Shown here in pieces: positions 28,129 through 35,755 of a DNA stretch of 64,000 nucleotides. Numbering within the stretch: the first letter of the stretch is position 1; each line of letters opens with the position of its first letter. A program made the position numbers and the translations under genes. The notes beneath the pieces were generated by a model that saw nothing but the letters and a program-made list of their open reading frames with translations, ran no database searches and had not been told where the DNA came from. The stretch covers positions 124,001-188,000 of the forward strand of contig NZ_BAAFZV010000002.1 of NCBI RefSeq assembly GCF_045866565.1, read 5' to 3'. Source of the stretch: Cognatilysobacter claricitrinus (GTDB taxonomy: Bacteria > Pseudomonadota > Gammaproteobacteria > Xanthomonadales > Xanthomonadaceae).

Positions 28129-30153
28129 TCACGCCTTGGCGGGCGGCGCGGGTTTCGCGGGGACCGGCGAGGACGCCGGCGGCGCGGACGTCACCGCGTT
28201 GGGCTCCCAGCCGCAGGTCTTGCCTTCGTTCTGTTGCTTCAGCCATTGCTGCAGCGGTGCGAAGTATTCGAGCACGGCGGATGCGTCCATCTTCTCGCTG
28301 CCGGTCATTTCCTTCAGCGTCTTCTGCCACGGCTGGCTCGCGCCGTGCGACAGCATCGTCAGGTAGCGACGGCCCGCTTCCGGATTGCCGTAGAAACTGC
28401 ATTCGTACAGCGGCCCCTTGTAGCCCGATGCATCGCAGAGTGACTTGTAGAACTGGAACTGCAGGATGTCGGCGAGGAAGTAGCGCGTGTACGGCGTGTT
28501 GGCCGGCACGTGGTACTTCGCACCGGCGTCGAAGAACGCCTCGCTGCGCGGCGTCGGCGGCGCGACGCCCTGGTACTTCGCCTTCAATTGCCACCACGCG
28601 GTGTTGTAGTTCTCCGGCTTGATCGAACCGTCGAACACACCCCAGCGCCAGCGGTCGATCATCAGGCCGAACGGCAGGAACGCCACCTTCGCCAGCGCCA
28701 TGCGCATCTGCGCGTTGATCAGCGCGTCGTTGCTCACCTGTGGCTGGTCGACCAGGCCGATCTGGTGCAGGTACGACGGCGTCATCGACAGCACGATGGT
28801 GTCGCCGATCGCTTCGTGGAAGCCGTCGTGCGCGCCCGCCTGGAACAGCGGCGGAAGCTTGTTGTAGGCCAGGTAGTAATAGACGTGGCCCATCTCGTGA
28901 TAGATGGTGGTGAAGTCTTCTTCCGTCGGCTTCGTGCACATCTTGATGCGGACGTCGCCGGACATGTTCATGTCCCATGCCGATGCATGGCAGACGACGT
29001 CACGATCGCGCGGCTTGATGAACTGCGTGCGCTCCCAGTAGCTCGCCGGAAGCTTCGGCATGCCGATGGACGTGTAGAAGTCCTGCGCACGCTCGTTCAT
29101 CTGTTTGGCGGTGGCGAGCAGCGCGTCGTGCTCGGCCTGCGACATCGCCGACGGCGAATGATCGCCGCTGACCTTCGCCGTTTCCGCCGTCAGGTTCTTC
29201 TGGTACTGCGCCTCGAGCGCCGAATTCACGTCAAGGCTGCCCGCGCCCGGATACGGCGCGAGGATGTCCCAGAGGTTGCTCCAGTCCTGCTGCCACATGT
29301 TGCCCATCAGGTGTGCCGGCAGCATGTGGCCGGCGACGTGGCCGCGCTGCGGGCCGTACTTGGCGTCGAGCTTGGTCCCCGCGTAGCAGTGCAACTGTTC
29401 GTAGAGCGGCTTGACCTGGCCCCAGAGGCGATCGGTTTCGGCCGACAGCTCGGCGGGCGTCATGTCGTAGCCCGAACGCCAGAGCTCGCCGGCGTCGGCA
29501 TAGCCCATGTCGCGCGCGCCTTCGTTGATCAGGCTCGCAAAGCGCGTGTAGTCCTTGCGCTGCGCGGCGGCGGTGGAATGCCAGCCCTGCCAGGCGTCGA
29601 GCTGCTCGTCGTAGTCGCGGCTCTTGGCCAGCACTTCCTCGAGATCGCCCAGCTGGCGACACGTCTTCGCGGTGCCTTCGCCGGTGCAGTACGTGCCCTT
29701 GCCGTACGCGCCTTCCATGCGCGTCGCGATTTCGGTGAGTTCGGCGAGCTTCTTCGGATCCTTCGGCGGCGGCATCGCAGCCTGCAGCTTCAGCAGCTGG
29801 ATGGCACGCGCGGTGTCGGGCGACATCTTCTGCCCTTCGAAGCGGCGCGACTGCTCGATCCAGCGATTGAGCTGGCCGAGATAACGTTCGTTCGCCTTCG
29901 CCGACACGAGTTCGCTGTCGTCGTTGATGTAGGTCGACGACAGCCATTGCGCGGCGGTCAGCTCCGGATACATCGCGCGGTATTCGTCGTTGACGCGCGC
30001 GACGAACTGGTCGGCGGTTTCGTTCTCGGGCGGCGCGGCAGTGCCGGGCGCGGTGGAGCCGGTCGTCGTCGACGTGCCGGGGGGCGCCTTGCAGCCGGAC
30101 AGGCCGAGGACGGCGACGATGCTCAGGGCGAGCAGGGCGCGAACGGGTTTCAT
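28129..30153 (-). CDS. Peptidase family M2 dipeptidyl carboxypeptidase (ACE-like), lipoprotein
   Basis: A 674-residue homolog of angiotensin-converting enzyme, which removes C-terminal dipeptides. A lipoprotein signal ends in LGLSGC (Cys21), followed by a Thr/Pro/Ala linker. The zinc site HEMGH is at about 417-421, with the third ligand Glu in GFHEAIGD 24 residues later. Other M2 marks are GHMLPAHLMGNMWQQDW and FFDAGAKYHVPANTPYTRYFLADILQFQFY with chloride- and substrate-binding residues. The C-terminus ends in a Pro/Ala-rich tail. Bacterial M2 enzymes are common in Xanthomonadaceae. Expected location is the periplasmic face of a membrane. The gene is single, with terminator downstream. Confidence 0.95.
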   Translation of the reverse strand: MKPVRALLALSIVAVLGLSGCKAPPGTSTTTGSTAPGTAAPPENETADQFVARVNDEYRAMYPELTAAQWLSSTYINDDSELVSAKANERYLGQLNRWIEQSRRFEGQKMSPDTARAIQLLKLQAAMPPPKDPKKLAELTEIATRMEGAYGKGTYCTGEGTAKTCRQLGDLEEVLAKSRDYDEQLDAWQGWHSTAAAQRKDYTRFASLINEGARDMGYADAGELWRSGYDMTPAELSAETDRLWGQVKPLYEQLHCYAGTKLDAKYGPQRGHVAGHMLPAHLMGNMWQQDWSNLWDILAPYPGAGSLDVNSALEAQYQKNLTAETAKVSGDHSPSAMSQAEHDALLATAKQMNERAQDFYTSIGMPKLPASYWERTQFIKPRDRDVVCHASAWDMNMSGDVRIKMCTKPTEEDFTTIYHEMGHVYYYLAYNKLPPLFQAGAHDGFHEAIGDTIVLSMTPSYLHQIGLVDQPQVSNDALINAQMRMALAKVAFLPFGLMIDRWRWGVFDGSIKPENYNTAWWQLKAKYQGVAPPTPRSEAFFDAGAKYHVPANTPYTRYFLADILQFQFYKSLCDASGYKGPLYECSFYGNPEAGRRYLTMLSHGASQPWQKTLKEMTGSEKMDASAVLEYFAPLQQWLKQQNEGKTCGWEPNAVTSAPPASSPVPAKPAPPAKA

Positions 30154-30231
30154 GGGCGCATTCCGCTGGGGTGTCCCCGGAGGCTAGAGGCCGTCCCCGG
30201 CCCGTGCAAGGTGACCGCTGGGCCAAGCGGT

Positions 30232-30711
30232 TCAGCCCGGCAGGCGCAGGCGCCGCGTCGAGGCGTCGACGAGCCCGGTACGGCCGAGCCACGCCCAGGC
30301 GTCATCGGCGTCCTGCTCCACGTAGGCCTTGGCCGAGCCCAGCCGGAACGTGTAGCCCCAGGCGTCCATGTCGGCGAGCACGCGATCCGCGCCCACGCCC
30401 GGCAGCTCGCCGCCGAGCAGCGACTGCAGCACGCAGACGGCGTTTTCCTCGTCGATCGAATCCGTGGCGTCGGTGTGCACCGTTTCGCGGCGCTCCGGCG
30501 GCAGCACGATCAGGTGCGCCGCCTCGTGCAGCATCGAATGCACCGGCGTGTCGCGTCGCACGTATACCGTCGAGCCGATCAGGCCGGCCTCGCATTCACC
30601 CCAGTAGCTCCCGGGAATCGGATCGCCGTCGGCCACGCGCGCGAGCACCAGGCCGTAGCGCGCGAGCAGTGCGGCGGCGGTGTCGAAATCGATGTCGGCG
30701 AGAGTGAGCAT
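30232..30711 (-). CDS. Hypothetical HEAAH-motif protein downstream of minE
   Basis: A 159-residue soluble protein without recognised family. The most telling segment is TPVHSMLHEAAHLIVLPPERR, where HEAAH is the HExxH zinc-binding motif of gluzincin/zincin peptidases, followed by an acidic stretch (TDSIDEENAVCVLQ) in which a Glu could be the third ligand. Before it is SYWGECEAGLIGSTVYVR. This resembles minimal metallopeptidase-like proteins, but activity is inferred from the motif alone. The ATG at 30711 is preferred to one 13 codons upstream, which would run into the hairpin behind minE. It follows minE by 64 bases on the same strand. Confidence 0.7.
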   Translation of the reverse strand: MLTLADIDFDTAAALLARYGLVLARVADGDPIPGSYWGECEAGLIGSTVYVRRDTPVHSMLHEAAHLIVLPPERRETVHTDATDSIDEENAVCVLQSLLGGELPGVGADRVLADMDAWGYTFRLGSAKAYVEQDADDAWAWLGRTGLVDASTRRLRLPG

Positions 30712-30722
30712 GGGCTTCAGAC

Positions 30723-30754
30723 GACGATGCCCCCGCACGGGCGAGGGCATCGTC
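30723..30754 (-). terminator. Hairpin between minE and the HEAAH gene
   Basis: GACGATGCCC and GGGCATCGTC make a perfect 10-bp stem around a 12-base loop. No T run follows on either strand, so it may be an attenuating or mRNA-stabilising hairpin rather than a full terminator. Confidence 0.5.
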
Positions 30755-30775
30755 AGGGCGTCGCGGTCGGGGAGG

Positions 30776-31036
30776 TCAGGCCTGCGCCGGACCTTCCGGC
30801 AGCGCGACGGAGATGTCGAGCACCTTGTTGTCGCCGTCGCCGATCAGGTCGACCTTGACGGCCTCGGCGTCGACGTTGACGTACTTGCGGATCACCTCGA
30901 GCAGCTCGCGCTGCAGCATCGGCAGGTAATCCGGGCCGCCGCGCGTCACGCGCTCGTGGGCCACGATGATGCGCAGGCGATCCTTCGCGACCGAGGCCGT
31001 CTGCTTCTTCGTCGTCAGGAAATCGAAGATGCCCAT
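30776..31036 (-). CDS. minE: Cell division topological specificity factor MinE
   Basis: Stimulates MinD ATPase at the membrane and drives the pole-to-pole oscillation. The 86-residue protein has the membrane-targeting start MGIFDFLTTKK, the MinD-contact region TASVAKDRLRIIVAHERV, and the C-terminal topological domain with MLQRELLEVIRKYVNVD and VDLIGDGDNKVLDISVALPE. It starts 3 bases after the minD stop, so the two are co-translated. Confidence 0.97.
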   Translation of the reverse strand: MGIFDFLTTKKQTASVAKDRLRIIVAHERVTRGGPDYLPMLQRELLEVIRKYVNVDAEAVKVDLIGDGDNKVLDISVALPEGPAQA

Positions 31037-31039
31037 GGC

Positions 31040-31849
31040 TCAGCCTCCAAAGAGCTTGCCGAAGAAGCCCTTCTTCTCGACCTGCACGAACCGCAGTGGA
31101 CGGCTCTCGCCGAGCAGTCGCGCGACCGAGTCGTCGTAGGCCTGCGCCGCGTCGGACGTCGTCTCCAGGATGACGGGCTCGCCCTTGTTCGAGGCGTTCA
31201 GCACGTCGCCCGATTCCGGGATCACCCCCACCGCCTTGAGCCCGAGGATTTCCTCGACGTCGCCGATGCTCAGCATTTCGCCGGTCTCGACGCGCTTCGG
31301 GCTGTAGCGCGTGAGCAGCAGGTGTTCCTTGACGCGTTCACCGTTCTCGGCGCGGCGCGTCTTCGACGCCAGCAGCCCGAGGATGCGGTCCGAGTCGCGC
31401 ACCGACGACACTTCCGGATTCACCACGACGACCGCCTGGTCCGCGAAGTACATCGCGAGGAAGGCGCCCTTTTCGATGCCGGCCGGGGAGTCGCAGACGA
31501 TGTAGTCGAAACCGTCGGCGGCGAGGTCGTTCAGCACCTTCTCGACGCCTTCCTTGGTCAGCGCGTCCTTGTCACGCGTCTGGCTGGCGGCGAGCACGAA
31601 CAGCGTGTCGAAACGCTTGTCCTTGATCAGCGCCTGCTTGAGCGACGCCTCGCCATGCACGACGTTGACGAAGTCGTACACCACGCGGCGCTCGCAGCCC
31701 ATGATCAGGTCGAGGTTGCGCAGGCCGACGTCGAAGTCGATGACCGCGACCTTGTGGCCGCGGCGCGCGAGGCCGCAGGCGAGGCTGGCGCTGGTGGTGG
31801 TCTTGCCCACGCCACCCTTGCCCGACGTGACTACGATGATTTCTGCCAA
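31040..31849 (-). CDS. minD: Septum-site determining ATPase MinD
   Basis: Membrane-bound deviant Walker ATPase that recruits MinC and is cycled by MinE. The 269-residue product has GKGGVGKTT at residues 10-18 with the signature Lys11, switch I DFDVGLRNLDL, switch II VCDSPAGIE, and a C-terminal amphipathic helix with Phe-Phe-Gly (KKGFFGKLFGG) for membrane binding. The start codon is TTG (31847-31849), with GGAGG just upstream; no ATG or GTG fits. The 90-base gap to minC contains an inverted repeat of GCATGC (31908-31925). Confidence 0.97.
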   Translation of the reverse strand: MAEIIVVTSGKGGVGKTTTSASLACGLARRGHKVAVIDFDVGLRNLDLIMGCERRVVYDFVNVVHGEASLKQALIKDKRFDTLFVLAASQTRDKDALTKEGVEKVLNDLAADGFDYIVCDSPAGIEKGAFLAMYFADQAVVVVNPEVSSVRDSDRILGLLASKTRRAENGERVKEHLLLTRYSPKRVETGEMLSIGDVEEILGLKAVGVIPESGDVLNASNKGEPVILETTSDAAQAYDDSVARLLGESRPLRFVQVEKKGFFGKLFGG

Positions 31850-31939
31850 CTGAGGTTCCTCCGGATTCGTTCTCAGGTCCCCGCCGGCAATGCCGGTGCG
31901 GGCGACAGCATGCCCTAAAGCATGCGGATGTGTGACGGC

Positions 31940-32716
31940 TTACGCGTCGAGTGCTTCGATCCGCAGTTGGCCGCCGTCGAGCCACACCTGCACGGGCTTG
32001 CCGAGCAGGTTGGCAGGAATGTCCTCGGACACCTTGTACTGCCCCGCGATCGCGACGAGTTCGGCGTGGAACTCGCGGCAGAAAATGCGCGCCTGTTCAT
32101 AACCCTGGGCGCCAGCGAGCGCGCGCCCACGCAGTGCGCCGTAGATGTGGATCGAACCGTCGGACATCACTTCCGCGCCCGCCCCGACAGAGGTGAGCAC
32201 GGTGAGGTCGCGATCGGCGGCATAGACCTGCTGGCCCGAGCGGACGGGCGCCGTCTGCACCATTCCCGGCTGCGAGGCCGATGCGGCAGCGGGCGCCGCG
32301 ACAGGCGCGGGCGCGGGCTCCGCAGCGCGTTCGCGACGCAGCGCAGGCGACGCGTCGACGGGCGCGCCGTCGGCACGTTCGTACTGCGCACGGAACTTCG
32401 CGAGCAGCGGAAGGCCAAGTTCGCGCGACAGCGCTTCGATCTCGCTGGTGCCGTAGGCGAGGGCGACGGGCAACACGCCCGCCTCGCGCAGTGCGTCGAC
32501 CAGCGCCTGCGCGGTGGCGACGTCCGGCGTGCGCGTCAGACCGCCGAAATCCAGCACGACGGCGGCGCGCGCGAACAGGTTCGGCGCGCGCTGAACGCGA
32601 CCCCGCATTTCCTCGGCGAGCTTGGCGACATCGAGCGTGCGCACGCGCAGGTTGGCGATGCCGACCTGGCCGATCTTCAATTCGCCCGCGGGTTCGAAAT
32701 CCATTTGCGCGCTCAT
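31940..32716 (-). CDS. minC: Septum-site determining protein MinC
   Basis: Inhibitor of FtsZ assembly. The 258-residue protein has the N-terminal FtsZ-acting domain (to about residue 115, with VVLDFGG), a Pro/Ala/Glu-rich linker (AEPAPAPVAAPAAASAS), and the C-terminal beta-helix that dimerises and binds MinD: GQQVYAADRDLTVLTSVGAGAEV, SDGSIHIYGALRGRALAGA and ARIFCREFHAELVAIAGQY. The ATG at 32716 overlaps the GNAT stop by four bases (ATGA). Confidence 0.96.
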   Translation of the reverse strand: MSAQMDFEPAGELKIGQVGIANLRVRTLDVAKLAEEMRGRVQRAPNLFARAAVVLDFGGLTRTPDVATAQALVDALREAGVLPVALAYGTSEIEALSRELGLPLLAKFRAQYERADGAPVDASPALRRERAAEPAPAPVAAPAAASASQPGMVQTAPVRSGQQVYAADRDLTVLTSVGAGAEVMSDGSIHIYGALRGRALAGAQGYEQARIFCREFHAELVAIAGQYKVSEDIPANLLGKPVQVWLDGGQLRIEALDA

Positions 32717-33315
32717 GCGCGGCCTCCGGCCACGCGCGTACGGGTGGCGATCGGCGTGCGCGGAGTATGGATCCAGGGCTCGGCGGGCAGGTCGCGCCCG
32801 TAGGCTTCGCGCACCCACGGGTAGCTGCACAGCGGTTTCATCAGCATCGACGCGCGAAGCCCGGTTTCGTCCATCACGTGCTGGCCGACCTCGTTGAAGC
32901 CGAACGTGCCGTGGAACAGCAGCACCGGGTCGTTGCCGCCTTGCATCAGCACCTCGCAGGCCATCTGCGGATAGCGCAGCTCGGCGTAGGTCTGCGCATC
33001 GGCGTAGAACGCGCGGCCGACACCGCCACCGCGACGCCGGCTCGCGACGACGATGCGGTCGATATAGAAAAACTCCGAATGACGCTCGCGGAACCAGCGG
33101 AAGTTCGAGCTGTCGTGATCCGACGCGTCGCCCATGCCGATCAGGAAGCCGGCGAGCGATCCGTCGCGCTCGGCGACACGGAAGTACTCGGCGGTTTCGT
33201 AGAAATGCTGGAGACGGTTGGCATCCAGCGGAAGGATCGCGGGGCCTGCGGCGTTGTTCAGGGCTAGGACGGAATCCAGCTCGTGCTCGCGCACGTCGCG
33301 GACGACGATCGACAT
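32713..33315 (-). CDS. GNAT-family N-acetyltransferase, first gene of the min operon
   Basis: A 200-residue GNAT protein. After the opening SIVVRDVREHELDSVLALNN come a beta-hairpin with GSLAGFLIGMG, then FFYIDRIVVASRRRGGGVGRAFYADA, where RRRGGGVG is the acetyl-CoA pyrophosphate loop, and the late segment LLFHGTFGFNEVGQHVMD typical of motif B. Acceptor is unknown. It overlaps minC by four bases, so it is co-translated with minC; whether it acts on a Min or envelope protein is open. This gene order (GNAT-minC-minD-minE) is seen directly. Start is ATG 33315. Confidence 0.85.
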   Translation of the reverse strand: MSIVVRDVREHELDSVLALNNAAGPAILPLDANRLQHFYETAEYFRVAERDGSLAGFLIGMGDASDHDSSNFRWFRERHSEFFYIDRIVVASRRRGGGVGRAFYADAQTYAELRYPQMACEVLMQGGNDPVLLFHGTFGFNEVGQHVMDETGLRASMLMKPLCSYPWVREAYGRDLPAEPWIHTPRTPIATRTRVAGGRA

Positions 33316-33452
33316 TCTTCCGGCTCCGGGGAGGGCAGCCGAGCCAGTGCGGCGCGGCGCGCGATTATCGCACGCCCGCCGCGTCGGGCCAGCGCCGCTT
33401 GCCATGACTTTCGGCCGGAGGGCGCTGCGGAAACGCGGCGTAGGATGCATCG

Positions 33453-34655
33453 ATGCCGGTCCAACTGAACCACACCCGACTTCTGCGGTACTCCGGTCTC
33501 TCGACCTGGGCCATGGTCGGCTTGCCTTTGCTCTACATGACGTTCGGGCCGCAGGGCGGCGAGGACCTCGCGGGCGACGAGGCGCTGGGCCCGCGATCGA
33601 TGACGCTGCTCGGCTGGGGCGTCTACCTGCTTTTCGGCGCGAGCTACTTCTGGCTGGCCAAGGGATTCGGCCGCCGGACCGCGCGCATTGGCGACGTGAT
33701 CGGGCTTTTGCTGCTCACCGCGAGCGCGATCGGCGTCAGCTACTACAGCCGAAGTGGCCTCGGCAGCGTGCTTCTGATGACCGCCGCGTGCCTGTTGCCT
33801 TGGCTTCTGCCATTGCGCGCGGGCATCCCGTGGCTGATCGCCAGCCAGTTCGCGGTGATGCCGGTCTTCGTCTACGGCTTCAACTTCCCGTTGTTCGAAG
33901 CGCTGATGCAGTCGCTGCTGTACACGGGTTTTTCGGTGTTCGTGTTCGCCACCAGCCTGATCGCACGCCAGCAAGCCGATGCGCGCGAGGAACAACGTCG
34001 ACTCAACGCCGAACTGCGCGCCACGCGCCTGTTGCTTGCCGAGAGTGCGCGCGTCAATGAGCGCACGCGCATCTCGCGCGAACTGCATGACCTTCTGGGT
34101 CATCACCTCACCGCGCTCAGCCTGAATCTGGAAGTCGCCGGCCATCTCGCCGAAGGCCGCGCGAAAGACCACGTGCTGCAGGCGCATACGCTCGCGCGCC
34201 TGCTCCTCACCGACGTACGCGAAGCGGTGAGCCAGCTGCGCGAGGGTGGTGCGATGGATCTGTCCGTCGCGCTCAGGCCGCTCGCAGAGAATGTTCCGTC
34301 GATCGACATCCACATGGATATCGAATCGCCACTGACGATCGACGACCCCGAGCGCGCGCACGTGCTGCTGCGCTGCACGCAGGAAATCATCACCAACGCG
34401 GTGCGCCACTCCGGCGCACGCCACCTGTGGCTCGAAGCGCGTCGCGACGGCACCAACATCATCGTGACTGCGCGCGACGACGGTCGCGGCGCGAACCTGC
34501 TCGTCGCCGGCAACGGCCTGCGAGGCATGCGCGAACGCCTTGCGCAGCAGGGCGGCACCCTCGACATCGATACCCGCCCGGGCGACGGTTTCCGTCTCCG
34601 GCTCGTCCTGCCCATCGCGGCCGCCCAGGCCGTCCGAGAAGGAGTTGCCGCATGA
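33453..34655 (+). CDS. DesK-like sensor histidine kinase
   Basis: A 400-residue membrane kinase. The N-terminal half has five or six hydrophobic helices (from LSTWAMVGLPLLYMTFG to GFSVFVFATSLI) and no extracytoplasmic domain, so it may sense membrane state. A coiled coil leads to the HisKA_3 phosphoacceptor ISRELHDLLGHHLTALSLN with His at about residue 212. The HATPase_c domain follows, with QEIITNAVRHSGA (N box), DDGRG (G1) and GNGLRGMRERL (G2). It is divergent from the GNAT gene, and its stop overlaps the response-regulator start (ATGA). The signal is unknown; fluidity sensing as for DesK is only analogy. Confidence 0.9.
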   Translation: MPVQLNHTRLLRYSGLSTWAMVGLPLLYMTFGPQGGEDLAGDEALGPRSMTLLGWGVYLLFGASYFWLAKGFGRRTARIGDVIGLLLLTASAIGVSYYSRSGLGSVLLMTAACLLPWLLPLRAGIPWLIASQFAVMPVFVYGFNFPLFEALMQSLLYTGFSVFVFATSLIARQQADAREEQRRLNAELRATRLLLAESARVNERTRISRELHDLLGHHLTALSLNLEVAGHLAEGRAKDHVLQAHTLARLLLTDVREAVSQLREGGAMDLSVALRPLAENVPSIDIHMDIESPLTIDDPERAHVLLRCTQEIITNAVRHSGARHLWLEARRDGTNIIVTARDDGRGANLLVAGNGLRGMRERLAQQGGTLDIDTRPGDGFRLRLVLPIAAAQAVREGVAA

Positions 34656-35314
34656 CCGCGCCATCCGTTCGTCGCATCCGCGTGATGCTGGTCGACGACC
34701 AGAACCTCGTCCGCCAGGGCGTGCGCTCGCTGCTTGCGCTGGCGGAGGGCATCGACGTAATCGGCGAGGCCGCCGACGGTCGCCAGGCGGTCGAGCAGAT
34801 TCCCCAGATGAATCCCGACGTCGTGCTGATGGACATGCGCATGCCGGTGATGTCCGGCCTGGAGGCGGTGCAGACCCTCGCGCGCCTCGGCCAGCTGCCG
34901 CCCACGATCATCCTGACGACGTTCGACGACGACCAGCTGGTGCTCGCGGGCATCAAGGCCGGCGCGAAAGGCTACCTGCTCAAGGACGTCTCGCTCGACC
35001 AGCTCGTCGGCGCGATCCAGACCGTAGCCGACGGCGGTTCGCTGGTGCAGCCGGCCGTCACCCAGCGCCTGTTGTCGGGCCTGGAGCACATGCGCAACGA
35101 TTTCGTCAGCCTCGATCGCCCGGATCCGCTGACCGAGCGCGAGACCGAGATCCTGCGGCTGATGGCAGGCGGATTCTCGAACAAGGAAATCGCGAATTCG
35201 CTGGGCGTGGCGGAGGGCACGATCAAGAACCACGTGTCGAACATCTTGTCGAAGCTGGGCGTGCGCGATCGCACGCGCGCGGTGCTGAAGGCGTTCGAGC
35301 TGCAGCTGGTCTGA
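34652..35314 (+). CDS. NarL/FixJ-type response regulator
   Basis: Cognate regulator of the kinase. The 220-residue protein has a receiver domain with acidic pair Asp15-Asp16, phosphoacceptor Asp61 in VVLMDMRMP, Thr in ILTTFDDD and Lys in GYLLKD. A LuxR-type HTH follows: LTERETEILRLMAGGFSNKEIANSLGVAEGTIKNHVSNILSKLGVRDR in two parts. A partial copy of its 3' end occurs 150 bases downstream. Targets cannot be read from the window. Confidence 0.93.
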   Translation: MTAPSVRRIRVMLVDDQNLVRQGVRSLLALAEGIDVIGEAADGRQAVEQIPQMNPDVVLMDMRMPVMSGLEAVQTLARLGQLPPTIILTTFDDDQLVLAGIKAGAKGYLLKDVSLDQLVGAIQTVADGGSLVQPAVTQRLLSGLEHMRNDFVSLDRPDPLTERETEILRLMAGGFSNKEIANSLGVAEGTIKNHVSNILSKLGVRDRTRAVLKAFELQLV

Positions 35315-35397
35315 CGGACAGGAGTCCGGCCCGGCGCAGCGCGCCGGGCGCTTGCAGGAGTCACGCTGCGATGCCGCGTGGCGACGCCTGCTCACCG

Positions 35398-35465
35398 TCT
35401 CCAAGCTGGGCGCGCGATCGCATGCGTGCGGTGCTGAAGGCGTTGGAGCTGCAGCTGGTCTGACG
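35398..35465 (+). pseudogene. Relic copy of the response-regulator 3' end
   Basis: This 68-base stretch repeats 35248-35316, the last 22 codons of the regulator with its stop, with four substitutions and a two-base deletion. Read in frame it gives RDRMRAVLKALELQLV and a TGA; the source has RDRTRAVLKAFELQLV. The two changed residues are conservative or semi-conservative and another change is silent, so the copy probably once belonged to a second regulator gene, now lost upstream. The rest of the 440-base interval 35315-35755 shows no other coding or RNA feature that I can support. Confidence 0.75.
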
Positions 35466-35755
35466 CGCGCATCCGCGCGCGACGGGACGGCGACGCGCCC
35501 CGTCCGTCGGAGCCCCGGCCTGTGGGGAGCCCCGCGCCAGCGCGTGAAGGCGGCCGTGTCGCGCGGCTGTGGCGAGGCGCAACGTGCCGGACGGCGCGGA
35601 AAGGCCATCGGGATCGCAAAAACGGGGCCTGCTTCACGCCGGCGAACGAGAGGCGCATCCGACGTTCACGCCAGTGCCGCTGTCTTGCTACGATTGGCGG
35701 TCTGCGCCTCGGTCCTGCGACGGCTGGCGCGGGCCAGGCCCCGGAGAACTCCTGA

